Below, piece by piece: positions 16,975 to 26,410 of a stretch of DNA of 64,000 nt. Within the stretch, counting starts at the first letter, position 1. Each line of letters begins with the position of its first letter. Source of the DNA: Bacteroidaceae bacterium (lineage in GTDB: Bacteria; Bacteroidota; Bacteroidia; Bacteroidales; Bacteroidaceae); contig JAFSAT010000025.1 of assembly GCA_017442185.1 (NCBI GenBank), forward strand, positions 62,001-126,000, read 5' to 3'. Below the pieces are notes generated by a model that worked only from the letters and a program-made list of their open reading frames with translations, was not told the DNA's origin and ran no database searches. Position numbers and translations under genes: made by a program.

Positions 16975-18324
16975 TTATAATTGTTTCTTGCAAAGTGTGC
17001 ATCCTTTGCAGCGGTTAAGCTCTCCGCGGAAACGTTTTTCTATGAGCATGTGAAGGCGTTCGCGTATTGGCTCTATTGTTATATTTTCTATTATTTCTCC
17101 GGCAAAAGCATACATCAGCAGGTGGCGGGCTTCATCAAGCGGAATTCCGCGCTGTTGCATATAAAAGAGGGCGTTGTTGTCGAGCTGTCCAACGGTGGAG
17201 CCGTGACTGCATTTTACATCGTCGGCATATATCTCAAGCTGTGGTTGTGCATACATGCGGGCGCAGTCTGTGAGGCACAGGTTGCGGTTTGTTTGTTGTG
17301 ATACGGTGTGCTGTGCATCGGGTTGTATGAGCATTTTGCCCGAAAATACTCCGCATGATTGTTCGTCGAGGATGTATTTATATAGCTCGTTGCTTGTGCA
17401 ATGGCCCACTTTGTGTTCTATCAGTGTGTGGTTGTCGGTGTGTTGCTGTTTGTCGCAAATGGCAAGGCCTGTGAGGTTTGCTTCGGCACCTTCTCCGGCA
17501 AGGGTTACTTTGGTGCTGTTGCGGGTGAATCCGTTGGTAAGGGTGATGTTACAGTGGTTCAATCGGCTGCCGGCTTGCTGTTTTATGTATGTTTGTGAAA
17601 GTCGGTTGTTGCTGTAGCCTGTCTCTTCTATTTCAAAAAGATTGAGCGTTGCCGAGCGACCGAGAAACACTTCGGCTGTTTGCAACGAAAGTGTCTTTTT
17701 GTCGCTTGCTGCATGGTCGCAGATTAGCAGGTTTGCTTCTGCTCCCTCTTCGAGAATGATGAGAATACGGCGATTGCTCATCTGTTCGATGTTTGTATGA
17801 AGAATTGTCACAAGTTGTATGGTTTCTTCTACTTTAGTGCCTTTGGGGATGTAGAGAAAAAGACCATCCTGTGTGAATGTGGTGTTGAACTGTGCGATAC
17901 TGTCGCCACTCCCTGCTTGTGCATTGTAATAGGGGAGTATAAGCTCGCGGTGTGTTTTTGCAAATTCGTTCAGGCTGCCCAGAAGTACTCCTTCGGGCAT
18001 GGGACTGATGTTTGCCGGTGGGGGGCAATAGCTGTCGTTTACTATAAATTCCTGATGTGCTCTCAGATTGGGAACTTCGCAGGTGAAACTGTCGTGTGGG
18101 GCTGCATTTGCTTTTATACGCCCTAAGTTCATTCCGTAGTCGGCGGCAAAGAGCTTGGCTGCATCGCTGCGGAGGTACTCCTCGTCTTTGCGTCCGGGGA
18201 ATCCCGAGGCCTTGAATTTCTGAATGGCTTCTGCACGTTTCTCGTTGAGGAGTGCTGCGCTGTTCTCTTCTATCAATTGCCGGTGACGGTCGAAAATTTC
18301 TATGTATTCTTTCTCGTTGCCCAT
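16975..18324 (-). CDS. sufD: Fe-S cluster assembly protein SufD
   Basis: 449 residues with the SufBD right-handed beta-helix domain from about residue 130 to 420. Family features include YCPPPANISPMPEGV, LNHCNITLTNG, CSHGSTVGQLDNNALFYMQQRG and the C-terminal cysteines RCKGCTLCKKQL. It is the structural partner of SufB in the SufBC2D scaffold; a histidine and a cysteine at the SufB-SufD interface help cluster formation. The gene sits 4 nt after sufC. The C-terminal CxxC-type pair is noteworthy but not rare in Bacteroidales. Confidence 0.94.
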   Translation of the reverse strand: MGNEKEYIEIFDRHRQLIEENSAALLNEKRAEAIQKFKASGFPGRKDEEYLRSDAAKLFAADYGMNLGRIKANAAPHDSFTCEVPNLRAHQEFIVNDSYCPPPANISPMPEGVLLGSLNEFAKTHRELILPYYNAQAGSGDSIAQFNTTFTQDGLFLYIPKGTKVEETIQLVTILHTNIEQMSNRRILIILEEGAEANLLICDHAASDKKTLSLQTAEVFLGRSATLNLFEIEETGYSNNRLSQTYIKQQAGSRLNHCNITLTNGFTRNSTKVTLAGEGAEANLTGLAICDKQQHTDNHTLIEHKVGHCTSNELYKYILDEQSCGVFSGKMLIQPDAQHTVSQQTNRNLCLTDCARMYAQPQLEIYADDVKCSHGSTVGQLDNNALFYMQQRGIPLDEARHLLMYAFAGEIIENITIEPIRERLHMLIEKRFRGELNRCKGCTLCKKQL

Positions 18325-18328
18325 CGTT

Positions 18329-19087
18329 TCAGTTTTGAGGATTTTTTATCCAATCGTAGCCGCGTTCTTCAAGCTCCAATGCAAGTTCGGGGCCGGCGGT
18401 TTTTACTATTTTTCCGTTGTATAGTACGTGCACTATGTCCGGCTTTATGTAGTCGAGAAGGCGTTGATAGTGTGTTATCACAAGTGTGGATGTGTCGGGG
18501 CGTTTGAGCTTGTTTACACCCTCGGCAACTATGCGCAGTGCGTCTATATCGAGTCCTGAGTCTGTCTCGTCGAGTATGCTGAGTGTCGGCTCTAACATTG
18601 CCATCTGGAATATTTCGTTGCGCTTTTTTTCTCCGCCGCTGAATCCTTCGTTCACCGAGCGGTTGGCCAATTTGCTGTCGAGATTTACGAGGGCGCGTTT
18701 TTCGCGCATCAGTTTGAGAAAGTCTGTTGCGCTCATGGGTGATTCACCATGATATTCGCGTTTGGCGTTTATGGCTGCTCGCATGAAATTTGTCATGCTT
18801 ACGCCGGCTATCTCCACGGGATATTGGAACGAGAGGAAGATGCCTTCGTGGCTGCGCTCTTCGGGTTTAAGTGTCAGAAGGTCTTTGCCTTTGTATATTA
18901 CTTCGCCCTCGGTGACGGTGTAGGCCGGATGTCCCACAAGCACGTTGCTCAGGGTGCTTTTGCCCGAACCGTTGGGGCCCATTATGGCGTGTACCTCTCC
19001 CGGCTTTACGGTGAGGTTGATGCCTTTGAGTATCTCCTTGCCGTCTATGCTTGCATGGAGGTTTTTTATTTCTATCAGATTTTCCAT
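18329..19087 (-). CDS. sufC: SufC ATPase of the Fe-S assembly scaffold
   Basis: 252 residues. ABC ATPase signatures: Walker A GPNGSGKST (Lys43), a Q-loop at SFQYP, signature-like NEGFSGGEKKR, Walker B SILDETDSGLD, H-loop TLVITHYQR. Full length for SufC. It binds SufB and SufD and drives the rearrangement that allows cluster building. It acts in the cytoplasm and is not a transporter subunit despite the fold. Confidence 0.97.
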   Translation of the reverse strand: MENLIEIKNLHASIDGKEILKGINLTVKPGEVHAIMGPNGSGKSTLSNVLVGHPAYTVTEGEVIYKGKDLLTLKPEERSHEGIFLSFQYPVEIAGVSMTNFMRAAINAKREYHGESPMSATDFLKLMREKRALVNLDSKLANRSVNEGFSGGEKKRNEIFQMAMLEPTLSILDETDSGLDIDALRIVAEGVNKLKRPDTSTLVITHYQRLLDYIKPDIVHVLYNGKIVKTAGPELALELEERGYDWIKNPQN

Positions 19088-19107
19088 TTTTTTCTTGTTG
19101 TTGGTTG

Positions 19108-20553
19108 TTATCCTACGGAGCCTTCGAGTGATACGCTAAGCAGTTTTTGTGCCTCTATGGCAAATTCCATGGGTAGCTTGTTGAGTACCTCTTTGGCATA
19201 TCCGTTTACTATAAGTCCTATGGCTTCTTCGGTGCCAATTCCGCGTTGATTGCAGTAGAATAGTTGGTCTTCGGATATTTTTGAGGTTGTTGCTTCGTGC
19301 TCTATGATGGCACTGTCGTTGTGTATGTCCATGTAGGGGAATGTGTGTGCTCCGCATTTGCTGCCCAGAAGCAGTGAGTCGCACTGACTGTAGTTGCGGG
19401 CATTGTCGGCATTCTTGCTCACGCGAACAAGGCCTCGATAGGAATTTTGGCTCTTGCCTGCCGATATTCCTTTGCTTATTATGGTGCTGCGGGTGTTGCG
19501 TCCAAGGTGTATCATCTTGGTGCCGGTGTCGGCTTGTTGAAAGTTGTTTGTGACGGCTACTGAGTAAAATTCTCCTTGTGAATTGTCACCGCGCAGTATG
19601 CAACTGGGATATTTCCATGTTATTGCCGAGCCTGTCTCAACCTGTGTCCAAGATAGCTTGCTGTTGTTGCCGCGGCAGTCGCCGCGTTTGGTTACAAAGT
19701 TGTATACTCCTCCGTTGCCTTGTGCATCGCCCGGGTACCAATTCTGTACTGTGCTGTATTTAACTTCGGCATTCTCGCATACTATAATCTCTACAATTGC
19801 GGCGTGCAGTTGATTCTCGTCGCGCATGGGGGCTGTGCATCCTTCGAGGTACGAGACATAGCTGTTATCGTCGGCCACTATCAGGGTGCGTTCAAACTGT
19901 CCGGTGTTGGCGGCATTTATTCTGAAGTATGTGGATAGCTCCATTGGGCAGCGTACTCCCTTGGGTATGTATACGAATGAACCATCGCTGAATACTGCAC
20001 TGTTGAGTGCGGCAAAAAAGTTGTCGCGATAGCTTACCACTGTGCCAAGATAGGTGCGTACAAGGTCGGGATATTCTTGTATGGCCTCGCTCATGGAGCA
20101 GAAGATTATGCCTTTTTCTTTCAGTTCCTCTTTGAATGTTGTTTTTACCGACACTGAGTCCATCACGGCATCTACTGCTGTGTTGCTGAGTGCCAGACGC
20201 TCTTCGAGGGGGATGCCCAACTTGTCAAAGGTCTTCATCAGCTCGGGGTCTATCTCCTTGTTCTGCTTTTTGCTTTTCTTTGTCGGGTCGGCGTAGTATG
20301 ATATGCTTTGATAATCAATGGCCGGGATGTTAAGATGTGCCCATGTGGGCATCTCCAATGTCAGCCAATATCTGTATGCTTGCAGGCGAAACTCGAGCAT
20401 CCATTCGGGTTCGTGCTTTTTTTGTGAGATTAGCTTTATTACATCCTCGTTCAGTCCGCGCTCTATAATCTCGGTCTTTATGTTGCTTACGAATCCGTAC
20501 TCGTAGGCCTTATCGGCTATTTTTTTGAATATGTTCTTACTGTTTTTTTTCAT
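19108..20553 (-). CDS. sufB: Fe-S cluster assembly protein SufB
   Basis: 481 residues, the usual length. Conserved SufB segments include [72 protein letters not shown], and [13 protein letters not shown] near the end, containing the cysteine implicated in nascent cluster binding. SufB receives sulfur from SufS. Its start overlaps the end of the cvpA-like gene by 17 nt, so translation may be coupled. Confidence 0.97.
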   Translation of the reverse strand: MKKNSKNIFKKIADKAYEYGFVSNIKTEIIERGLNEDVIKLISQKKHEPEWMLEFRLQAYRYWLTLEMPTWAHLNIPAIDYQSISYYADPTKKSKKQNKEIDPELMKTFDKLGIPLEERLALSNTAVDAVMDSVSVKTTFKEELKEKGIIFCSMSEAIQEYPDLVRTYLGTVVSYRDNFFAALNSAVFSDGSFVYIPKGVRCPMELSTYFRINAANTGQFERTLIVADDNSYVSYLEGCTAPMRDENQLHAAIVEIIVCENAEVKYSTVQNWYPGDAQGNGGVYNFVTKRGDCRGNNSKLSWTQVETGSAITWKYPSCILRGDNSQGEFYSVAVTNNFQQADTGTKMIHLGRNTRSTIISKGISAGKSQNSYRGLVRVSKNADNARNYSQCDSLLLGSKCGAHTFPYMDIHNDSAIIEHEATTSKISEDQLFYCNQRGIGTEEAIGLIVNGYAKEVLNKLPMEFAIEAQKLLSVSLEGSVG

Positions 20554-21037
20554 TTATCTCTTTTTTCACCTCTCCAAGTGCCGAGAGTGTGGCATCCTGT
20601 GCGTACTTGTATATTTTGGATTTGCTTTGTGATTCTTTGCCGAACATCTCAACGCCGGGCAGCAGGCTTTGTGCCGATATTGTGGCACCAACTACTAACA
20701 ATATAGCAATACATGTGCTGAAGAGTGCTCCCAATATCTTATTTATGAAATTGAGATGTATAACCTTAAGCAATGCTGAAATAAGCCATCCCGCAATCTT
20801 GAATATCAATACTGCTATTATTATTATTCCGACGAATGCCAACAGGTTGCATGCAAAGTGGCTCCACCCTGTGGCACTCATTATCTTTTCGGATATGGTT
20901 GTGTAGAACAGAATGGCTTGCATAATGCCTATAACAATTCCGGCACCGGTGGATAGTTGGCTTATCAGTCCCTTAAAGTAGCCTGTTATAAAGCCTATCA
21001 CTATGGCTGCAACAAGTAAAATGTCGAGGTTGTTCAT
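20537..21037 (-). CDS. CvpA family inner-membrane protein
   Basis: 166 residues with four predicted membrane helices (about residues 4-20, 26-50, 60-90 and 100-125). The N-terminal pattern [22 protein letters not shown] matches CvpA/colicin V production proteins. A charged tail of about 35 residues probably faces the cytoplasm. The family's cellular role is not settled; in E. coli it affects colicin V production and envelope stress survival. Its place between infB and sufB is a recurring Bacteroidales arrangement. Confidence 0.85.
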   Translation of the reverse strand: MNNLDILLVAAIVIGFITGYFKGLISQLSTGAGIVIGIMQAILFYTTISEKIMSATGWSHFACNLLAFVGIIIIAVLIFKIAGWLISALLKVIHLNFINKILGALFSTCIAILLVVGATISAQSLLPGVEMFGKESQSKSKIYKYAQDATLSALGEVKKEINEKKQ

Positions 21038-21098
21038 CTTTTGGTGTTTTTTTGGCAGGCAGATGCTTTTGCATCTGCCTGCATTGTCAGTCGGGGTA

Positions 21099-24038
21099 TC
21101 AGAGTTTTTGTTTTACTTCTACCTCTACGAAGGTTTCAATTATATCACCAACTTTTATGTCGTCTTGCGATGTGAGGCTTATACCGCACTCAAAGTTGGT
21201 GCCAACCTCTTTAACGTCGTCCTTGAAGCGTTTGAGGGCTGCAAGGCTGCCTGTGTGTATAACAATGCCGTCGCGTATGAGGCGTGCACGGTCGGTGCGT
21301 TTCACTTTTCCTTCGCGCACCATGCAACCGGCCACTGTGCCCACTTTGCTTATGTGGAATGTTTCGCGCACTTCGATGGTTGCGGTAATCTCCTCCTTCA
21401 CGATGGGGGCAAGCATACCTTCCATGGCGGCTTTTACCTCTTCTATCGCATCGTAGATGATGGAGTAGAGGCGTATGTCGATTCCTTCGTTCTCGGCCAT
21501 CTTGCGTGCCGTTACCGAGGGGCGTACTTGGAAACCTACGATTATGGCATCTGATGCTTCGGCAAGGCTTACGTCGGACTCGGAAATCTGACCTACGGCT
21601 TTGTGTATTACGTTCACCTGTATTGTCTCTGTCGAGAGCTTTATGAGTGAGTCGCTCAATGCCTCTATCGAGCCGTCTACGTCGCCCTTTACAATGATGT
21701 TCAGTGTCTGGAAGTTTCCGAGGGCTATGCGGCGTCCCACTTCGTCGAGTGTAAGCATCTTTTGTGTGCGCAATCCTTGTTCGCGTTGCAGTTGCTCGCG
21801 CTTGCTTGTGATTTCTCGGGCTTCGCGTTCGCTCTCTACTACGTTGAATATATCGCCTGCTGCCGGTGCGCCGTTAAGGCCGAGGATGAGTGCGGGCTCT
21901 GCCGGACGTACCTCTTTGATGCGTTGGTTGCGCTCGTTGAATATGGCTTTTACCTTGCCCCACTGTGTTCCGGCAACAACAATGTCGCCTATGCGCAGTG
22001 TTCCGTTTTGTACCATCACTGTGGCTACGTAGCCGCGTCCTTTGTCGAGTGTCGACTCTATTACCGAACCTGTGGCTTTGCGGTCGGGGTTGGCTTTAAG
22101 GTCGAGTAGTTCGGCTTCGAGCAGTACTTTTTCCATAAGTTCCTCTACGCCCATGCCTTTTTTTGCCGATATTTCTTGTGATTGGTATTTTCCGCCCCAA
22201 TCTTCGACAAGCATATTCATCTGTGCCAGCTCTTCTTTGATGCGGTTGGGGTCGGCCGAGGGTTTATCGCATTTGTTTATGGCAAACACGATGGGTACAC
22301 CGGCTGCCATTGCGTGGTTAATGGCCTCTTTTGTCTGGGGCATCACGTTGTCGTCGGCTGCAATGATGATGATTGCTATGTCGGTGATTTTGGCTCCGCG
22401 GGCACGCATGGCGGTGAAGGCTTCGTGGCCGGGGGTGTCTAAGAAGGTTATGTGTTTGCCATTCTCCATCTTCACGTTATAGGCACCGATGTGTTGGGTG
22501 ATTCCTCCTGCTTCGCCGGCTATTACGTTGGATTTGCGTATGTAGTCGAGGAGTGATGTCTTTCCGTGGTCTACGTGTCCCATCACTGTGATGATAGGTG
22601 CACGTGGCAGAAGATCTTCTTCGTTGTCTTTTTCTTCTTCGATGGCGTTAGCAACATCTGCGCTAACATATTCGGTGCTGAATCCGAATTCTTCGGCTAC
22701 AAGGTTGATTGTTTCGGCATCGAGACGTTGGTTTATCGACACCATGAGACCTATGCTCATGCAGGTGGCAATAACTTGTGTCACCGATACGTTCATCATG
22801 CTGGCAAGCTCGTTTGCCGTAACGAATTCGGTGAGCTTTAGCACTTTGCTCTGCTCCATGCGATCCATTGCCATTTGTTGCTGGCGCTCTGCTGCCAGCT
22901 CTCGCTTGTCTTTGCGATATTTTGCCGAACTTTTTTTGCCGCGGCCTGTGAGACGTTCCAGTGTCTCTTTTATCTGCTTTGATACGTCTTCGTCGCTCAC
23001 TTCTGATTTATCGAAGCGCTTGTGCTGACGGTCGCGGTCGCGACGGCTGCCTTGTGAGGGGTTTTCGGAATTTTTGTTTTTGTTGCGATTGCCCGACCAC
23101 TCTTGTTGCATGTCGTTGCTCTGTACGCTGTCGATGCTGACGCGTTGGTTGCCGCCTATGCGTGCGCGTTTTTTCTTTTTTTCGCTGTTGCTTTGTGCGC
23201 CGCCTTGGCTCTTTTGTGCCTCTTTTTGTTGTTTGCGCTGTTCTTCGCGCTGACGCTCTTTTTCTTCGCGCTCTTTTCGCTTCTCTTCTTTGCTCTTTTT
23301 CTTTGGACGTGTAGATTGATTTATGGCTGATAAATCTATCTTGCCCACTACGTTGAAGCTGGGTTTAATATCTTCTATCTGTGTGAGCGTTGCCTGAGGA
23401 GCGGGCTTCTCATCTTTTGCGGGTATTGAGGTCTCTTCTGCTGTATTTTGAGGCTTTTCTTCTGTTATTCGGGGTGTCTCTTTCAGCGGCTCGGCTTTTG
23501 GCTCGGCTTTTGGTTCTGCTATTTGCTCGATTTTTGGCTCGGGCTTCTGCTCGGGCTTTGGTTGGGGCTTTTGCTCTTCGTGCTTTTTCTCAACCGGTTT
23601 CTGAGGTTTTTGTTCGGCCTTTGCCTTGTCGCTGCTTTTGTTTGTTTGTCCCTTGCGGTTAAGGGCGTCGAGGTCTATTCTGCCCATTACTTTTATAATG
23701 GGTTCTGCCGGCTTTTCCTCTTTTTTGGGAGCTTCGGACTTTGCTTCGGGAGCCGGTTGTTCTTTTGTCTCTTCCTGTCGTGGAGCCGGTGCTGCCTTTT
23801 GCTCTGCTGCGTGTGTCGGTTTTTTATCTCTGTTCTGACGTTCTTTGGTGAACTTGTCCGACTGAAGGCGTGCATCCTTGTCGCTGCTGAATGCTTCTAT
23901 CAGAAGGTTGTATCCATCTTCGGGCACAACTGCATTTGGGTCTTCTTTTATTTCGAAGCCTTTCTTTTGCAGGAACTCCACGATTGTGCTTAGTCCAATG
24001 TTAAGCTCTTTCTGTACTTTATTGAGTCTTATCTTCAT
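21099..24038 (-). CDS. infB: Translation initiation factor IF-2
   Basis: 979 residues. The N-terminal IF2_N helix ([20 protein letters not shown]) is followed by about 330 residues of low-complexity Lys/Glu/Pro/Gln spacer (roughly 60-370), then a second IF2_N block. The GTPase domain carries G1 [16 protein letters not shown]3 [12 protein letters not shown] and G4 NKCD. Domains II, III and the C-terminal fMet-tRNA-binding domain follow ([20 protein letters not shown]). It places initiator tRNA on the 30S subunit and promotes 50S joining. It lies 12 nt after nusA, as in the widely conserved rimP-nusA-infB operon. Confidence 0.97.
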   Translation of the reverse strand: MKIRLNKVQKELNIGLSTIVEFLQKKGFEIKEDPNAVVPEDGYNLLIEAFSSDKDARLQSDKFTKERQNRDKKPTHAAEQKAAPAPRQEETKEQPAPEAKSEAPKKEEKPAEPIIKVMGRIDLDALNRKGQTNKSSDKAKAEQKPQKPVEKKHEEQKPQPKPEQKPEPKIEQIAEPKAEPKAEPLKETPRITEEKPQNTAEETSIPAKDEKPAPQATLTQIEDIKPSFNVVGKIDLSAINQSTRPKKKSKEEKRKEREEKERQREEQRKQQKEAQKSQGGAQSNSEKKKKRARIGGNQRVSIDSVQSNDMQQEWSGNRNKNKNSENPSQGSRRDRDRQHKRFDKSEVSDEDVSKQIKETLERLTGRGKKSSAKYRKDKRELAAERQQQMAMDRMEQSKVLKLTEFVTANELASMMNVSVTQVIATCMSIGLMVSINQRLDAETINLVAEEFGFSTEYVSADVANAIEEEKDNEEDLLPRAPIITVMGHVDHGKTSLLDYIRKSNVIAGEAGGITQHIGAYNVKMENGKHITFLDTPGHEAFTAMRARGAKITDIAIIIIAADDNVMPQTKEAINHAMAAGVPIVFAINKCDKPSADPNRIKEELAQMNMLVEDWGGKYQSQEISAKKGMGVEELMEKVLLEAELLDLKANPDRKATGSVIESTLDKGRGYVATVMVQNGTLRIGDIVVAGTQWGKVKAIFNERNQRIKEVRPAEPALILGLNGAPAAGDIFNVVESEREAREITSKREQLQREQGLRTQKMLTLDEVGRRIALGNFQTLNIIVKGDVDGSIEALSDSLIKLSTETIQVNVIHKAVGQISESDVSLAEASDAIIVGFQVRPSVTARKMAENEGIDIRLYSIIYDAIEEVKAAMEGMLAPIVKEEITATIEVRETFHISKVGTVAGCMVREGKVKRTDRARLIRDGIVIHTGSLAALKRFKDDVKEVGTNFECGISLTSQDDIKVGDIIETFVEVEVKQKL

Positions 24039-24050
24039 TCGTTCTCTCTT

Positions 24051-25337
24051 TTAGTTTTGTATTTCGCTCTCTGCGGTCTTTTCTTCTTCAAACTCGGCTC
24101 TGAGGACGCTCAGAACGTGGTCTACTGTATCTTCCTCTAAGTCGGCTTTTTCTATGATGGCCTCGCGGGGAGCGTTTAGTACCGCTTTGGCGGTGTCAAG
24201 CCCGATTTTCTTTATTGCTGTAATTATCCATTCGTCTATCTCGTCGCTAAATTCGTCGAGGTAGATGTCGTCCTCTTGTGTGCTCTCTTCAATCTCGCGG
24301 TATACGTCGATGGTGTATTCGGTGAGCATGCTGGCGAGCTTTATGTTGAGTCCGTTTTTACCTATGGCAAGTGAAACTTCTTCGGGCTTCAGATATACGT
24401 CGGCGCTCTTCTTCTCTTCGTCGATGTATATTGTGAATACTTTGGCCGGGCTTAGTGCACGCTTTATGAATAGTTCGGTGTTTGAGGTGTAGTTGATTAC
24501 GTCGATATTTTCGTTGCGTAGTTCTCTCACAATACCGTGGATGCGCGAACCTTTTACGCCTACACATGCTCCGACAGGGTCGATTCGCTCGTCGTATGTC
24601 TCTACGGCTATTTTTGCTCGTTCTCCGGGGATGCGTGCTATTCGCTTTATGGTGATTAGACCGTCGTTAATCTCGGGAACTTCAAGCTCGAACAGGCGTT
24701 GAAGGAACATTGGCGATGTGCGGCTGAGTATAATTTTGGGGTTGTTGTTCTGATTGTCGACACGGGCTACTACGGCACGCACGTGGTCGCCTTTGCGATA
24801 GAAGTCCGAGGGTATCTGCTCGGTCTTTGGCAAAATAAGTTCGTTGCCTTCGTCGTCAAGCAGAAGCATCTCTTTCTTCCATATTTGGTAGACTTCGCCG
24901 CTAACTATAGTGCCTACCTTTTCGTTGTATTTGTGGAAGAGGCTGTCTTTCTCAAGCTCAAGAATCTTTGATGCAAGGGTTTGACGAAGGTTCAGTATGG
25001 CGCGGCGGCCGAACTCGGCAAAGTTTACTATCTCGCTTACGTCTTCTCCAATTTCAAAGGAGTCGTCAATCTGCTGTGCTTCGCTAAGGGATATTTCAAA
25101 ATTGCTGTCTTTTACGTCGTTGTCTGCAACAACGGTGCGACGGCGTTGTATCTCAAAGTCTCCGCGGTCTGGGTTTACTATCACTGAATAGTTCTCGTCG
25201 GTACCGAACATGTTCACAAGCACTTTGCGAAAGCTCTCTTCGAGCACGCTTATCATTGTTGTGCGGTCGATGTTCTTTGATTCTTTGAATTCTTGAAATG
25301 TATCAAGAAGGCTGATTGTTTCTTCTTTTCTTGCCAT
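24051..25337 (-). CDS. nusA: Transcription termination/antitermination factor NusA
   Basis: 428 residues. An N-terminal RNA polymerase-binding domain (1-130) is followed by an S1 domain (about 135-200, GTIVSGEVYQIWKK), then KH domains with GACVGVKGSRIHGIVREL and AIGKNGLNIKLAS. The acidic C-terminal part carries one helix-hairpin-helix-like segment (TAKAVLNAPREAIIEKADL) rather than the two long AR repeats of E. coli. NusA modulates pausing and hairpin-dependent termination. The leader of its own operon contains an intrinsic terminator-like hairpin (25865-25890), so autoregulation is plausible. Confidence 0.96.
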   Translation of the reverse strand: MARKEETISLLDTFQEFKESKNIDRTTMISVLEESFRKVLVNMFGTDENYSVIVNPDRGDFEIQRRRTVVADNDVKDSNFEISLSEAQQIDDSFEIGEDVSEIVNFAEFGRRAILNLRQTLASKILELEKDSLFHKYNEKVGTIVSGEVYQIWKKEMLLLDDEGNELILPKTEQIPSDFYRKGDHVRAVVARVDNQNNNPKIILSRTSPMFLQRLFELEVPEINDGLITIKRIARIPGERAKIAVETYDERIDPVGACVGVKGSRIHGIVRELRNENIDVINYTSNTELFIKRALSPAKVFTIYIDEEKKSADVYLKPEEVSLAIGKNGLNIKLASMLTEYTIDVYREIEESTQEDDIYLDEFSDEIDEWIITAIKKIGLDTAKAVLNAPREAIIEKADLEEDTVDHVLSVLRAEFEEEKTAESEIQN

Positions 25338-25338
25338 T

Positions 25339-25806
25339 TTATTTGAAATTTATAATATACTTTGTGTATTTTACTTCGTCGTAGGCCGAATGTATCTCCT
25401 CTTCTACTAATTGGGGATGCTTGCTCCCCTCTACTTTTTCTTTCTTGGTAACGCCTATGACAAATTCTTGCTCGTTTGCTGCTTTGAGCACTCCTTTGAG
25501 CTTTTTACCGGCTTTGGTTAAAACTTCTACCTCTTTGCCTATGTGTATGATGTATTGTTGCAGAACTTTGAACGGTTGACCCAGGCCTGCCGAGCCCACT
25601 TCCAGCTCGTAGTCCTCTGTGTCGCGGCTTAGACCTGCCTCTATGTGGCGGCTCAGGTCGGCGCAGTCTTCAATCCACACTCCGTCGGCGTGGTCAATCT
25701 CTACTGTGATTTTGTCGTCTTTACTTATGGCAACGTCAACCAGAAAATACTCTTTGCCGTTGAGCCACTCTTGTGTCAATTCAATAACTCTCTGCTTGTC
25801 AATCAT
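25339..25806 (-). CDS. rimP: Ribosome maturation factor RimP
   Basis: 155 residues, full length. The N-terminal alpha/beta domain includes VEIDHADGVWIEDCADLSRH and LEVGSAGLGQPF (family consensus EVSSPGLDRPL). A C-terminal Sm-like beta domain follows. RimP helps assemble the 30S head. It is the first gene of the operon, with nusA one base downstream of its stop, and the promoter lies about 100 nt upstream behind a leader hairpin. Confidence 0.93.
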   Translation of the reverse strand: MIDKQRVIELTQEWLNGKEYFLVDVAISKDDKITVEIDHADGVWIEDCADLSRHIEAGLSRDTEDYELEVGSAGLGQPFKVLQQYIIHIGKEVEVLTKAGKKLKGVLKAANEQEFVIGVTKKEKVEGSKHPQLVEEEIHSAYDEVKYTKYIINFK

Positions 25807-25864
25807 AAACTTTAGAATGTTCTAAAATTGGATGGTTTAGTGGGTGAATATGTTTTTTGACAAA

Positions 25865-25890
25865 AAAGAGGGGCTTATCGGCCCCTCTTT
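25865..25890 (-). terminator. Terminator-like hairpin inside the rimP-nusA-infB leader (candidate attenuator)
   Basis: On the minus strand AAAGAGGGGC and GCCCCTCTTT pair perfectly over 10 bp around a 6-nt loop, and the 3' arm runs into a T-rich tract (TTTTTTGTC). The hairpin begins about 10 nt after the predicted start of the rimP transcript and ends 59 nt before the rimP start codon. It therefore lies in the leader, not after any gene. Confidence 0.65.
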
Positions 25891-25906
25891 ATCATCAATT
25901 GCAGTG

Positions 25907-25938
25907 CAAAAATAGTAATATTTGGCGCTACTGCCAAA
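25907..25938 (-). promoter_or_regulatory. Promoter of the rimP-nusA-infB operon
   Basis: Minus-strand TTTG (25938-25935) and TATTTTTG (25914-25907) are separated by 20 nt, matching the Bacteroidota consensus. The expected start near 25900 places the hairpin at 25865-25890 in the leader. Confidence 0.7.
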
Positions 25939-25981
25939 TGTTTGATGTTTTTTTTAGTATCTTCGCCAAAAATATTTGTTT

Positions 25982-26380
25982 ATGCGCAGAGTTAAGGGTA
26001 GGGATGCTAATATGAAGTTTCTCTATGGCAGTGTTTTTTTCTTTTTTGTGATATTAATGACTATCGGGCTTTTTGTGTATTTTACGTTGCAGAAGCATTG
26101 GTATCGGCCCGATGCTGTATCGAATGGCTATGAGATTACATTCTCTCGGCAGTTTGCCGGGTTGGATTATGATTTATATTTAAATGACAGCCTTATTTAC
26201 GAGGGGTGTCCGGTGAATGTCGATACTGTGTTGCGTGTACAACCTTTTGTTGATGATAATGCTCTTCTGGTGGTGGAGCGGAGCAGCGACAAGGTTACGA
26301 TTCTTGAGATTGGGAGGCGTGGCAAGGTGCTTGTGTGCTTTGGGCGCGATGGTAATATAACGGCCGACGTCAAAGAGTAA
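25982..26380 (+). CDS. Small membrane-anchored protein of unknown function
   Basis: 132 residues from ATG 25982; a TTG two codons earlier is less likely. One hydrophobic helix near residues 15-38 (LYGSVFFFFVILMTIGLFVY) follows a basic N-terminus, so the chain is probably anchored in the inner membrane with the C-terminal ~95 residues outside. That part looks beta-rich (TFSRQFAGLDYDLYLNDSLI). No family was recognised. The gene is divergent from rimP and convergent with the S41 protease. A TATCTTCG box at 25958-25965 may be its -7 element. Confidence 0.6.
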   Translation: MRRVKGRDANMKFLYGSVFFFFVILMTIGLFVYFTLQKHWYRPDAVSNGYEITFSRQFAGLDYDLYLNDSLIYEGCPVNVDTVLRVQPFVDDNALLVVERSSDKVTILEIGRRGKVLVCFGRDGNITADVKE

Positions 26381-26391
26381 CGTCGGCCGTT
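26359..26391. terminator. Inverted repeat with the stop codon in its loop
   Basis: AACGGCCGACGT and ACGTCGGCCGTT pair perfectly over 12 bp. The stop codon of the plus-strand gene (26378-26380) sits at the loop edge. It lies between convergent genes; a poor T tract follows, so termination strength is uncertain. Confidence 0.65.
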
Positions 26392-26410
26392 GCTTGTATG
26401 TCGCGGTCTG

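Noticed and set aside
16298-17002. 234-residue minus-strand frame overlapping sufS
   Set aside because: Its His/Thr/Arg-rich composition is the off-frame image of sufS; there is no domain and sufS is intact.
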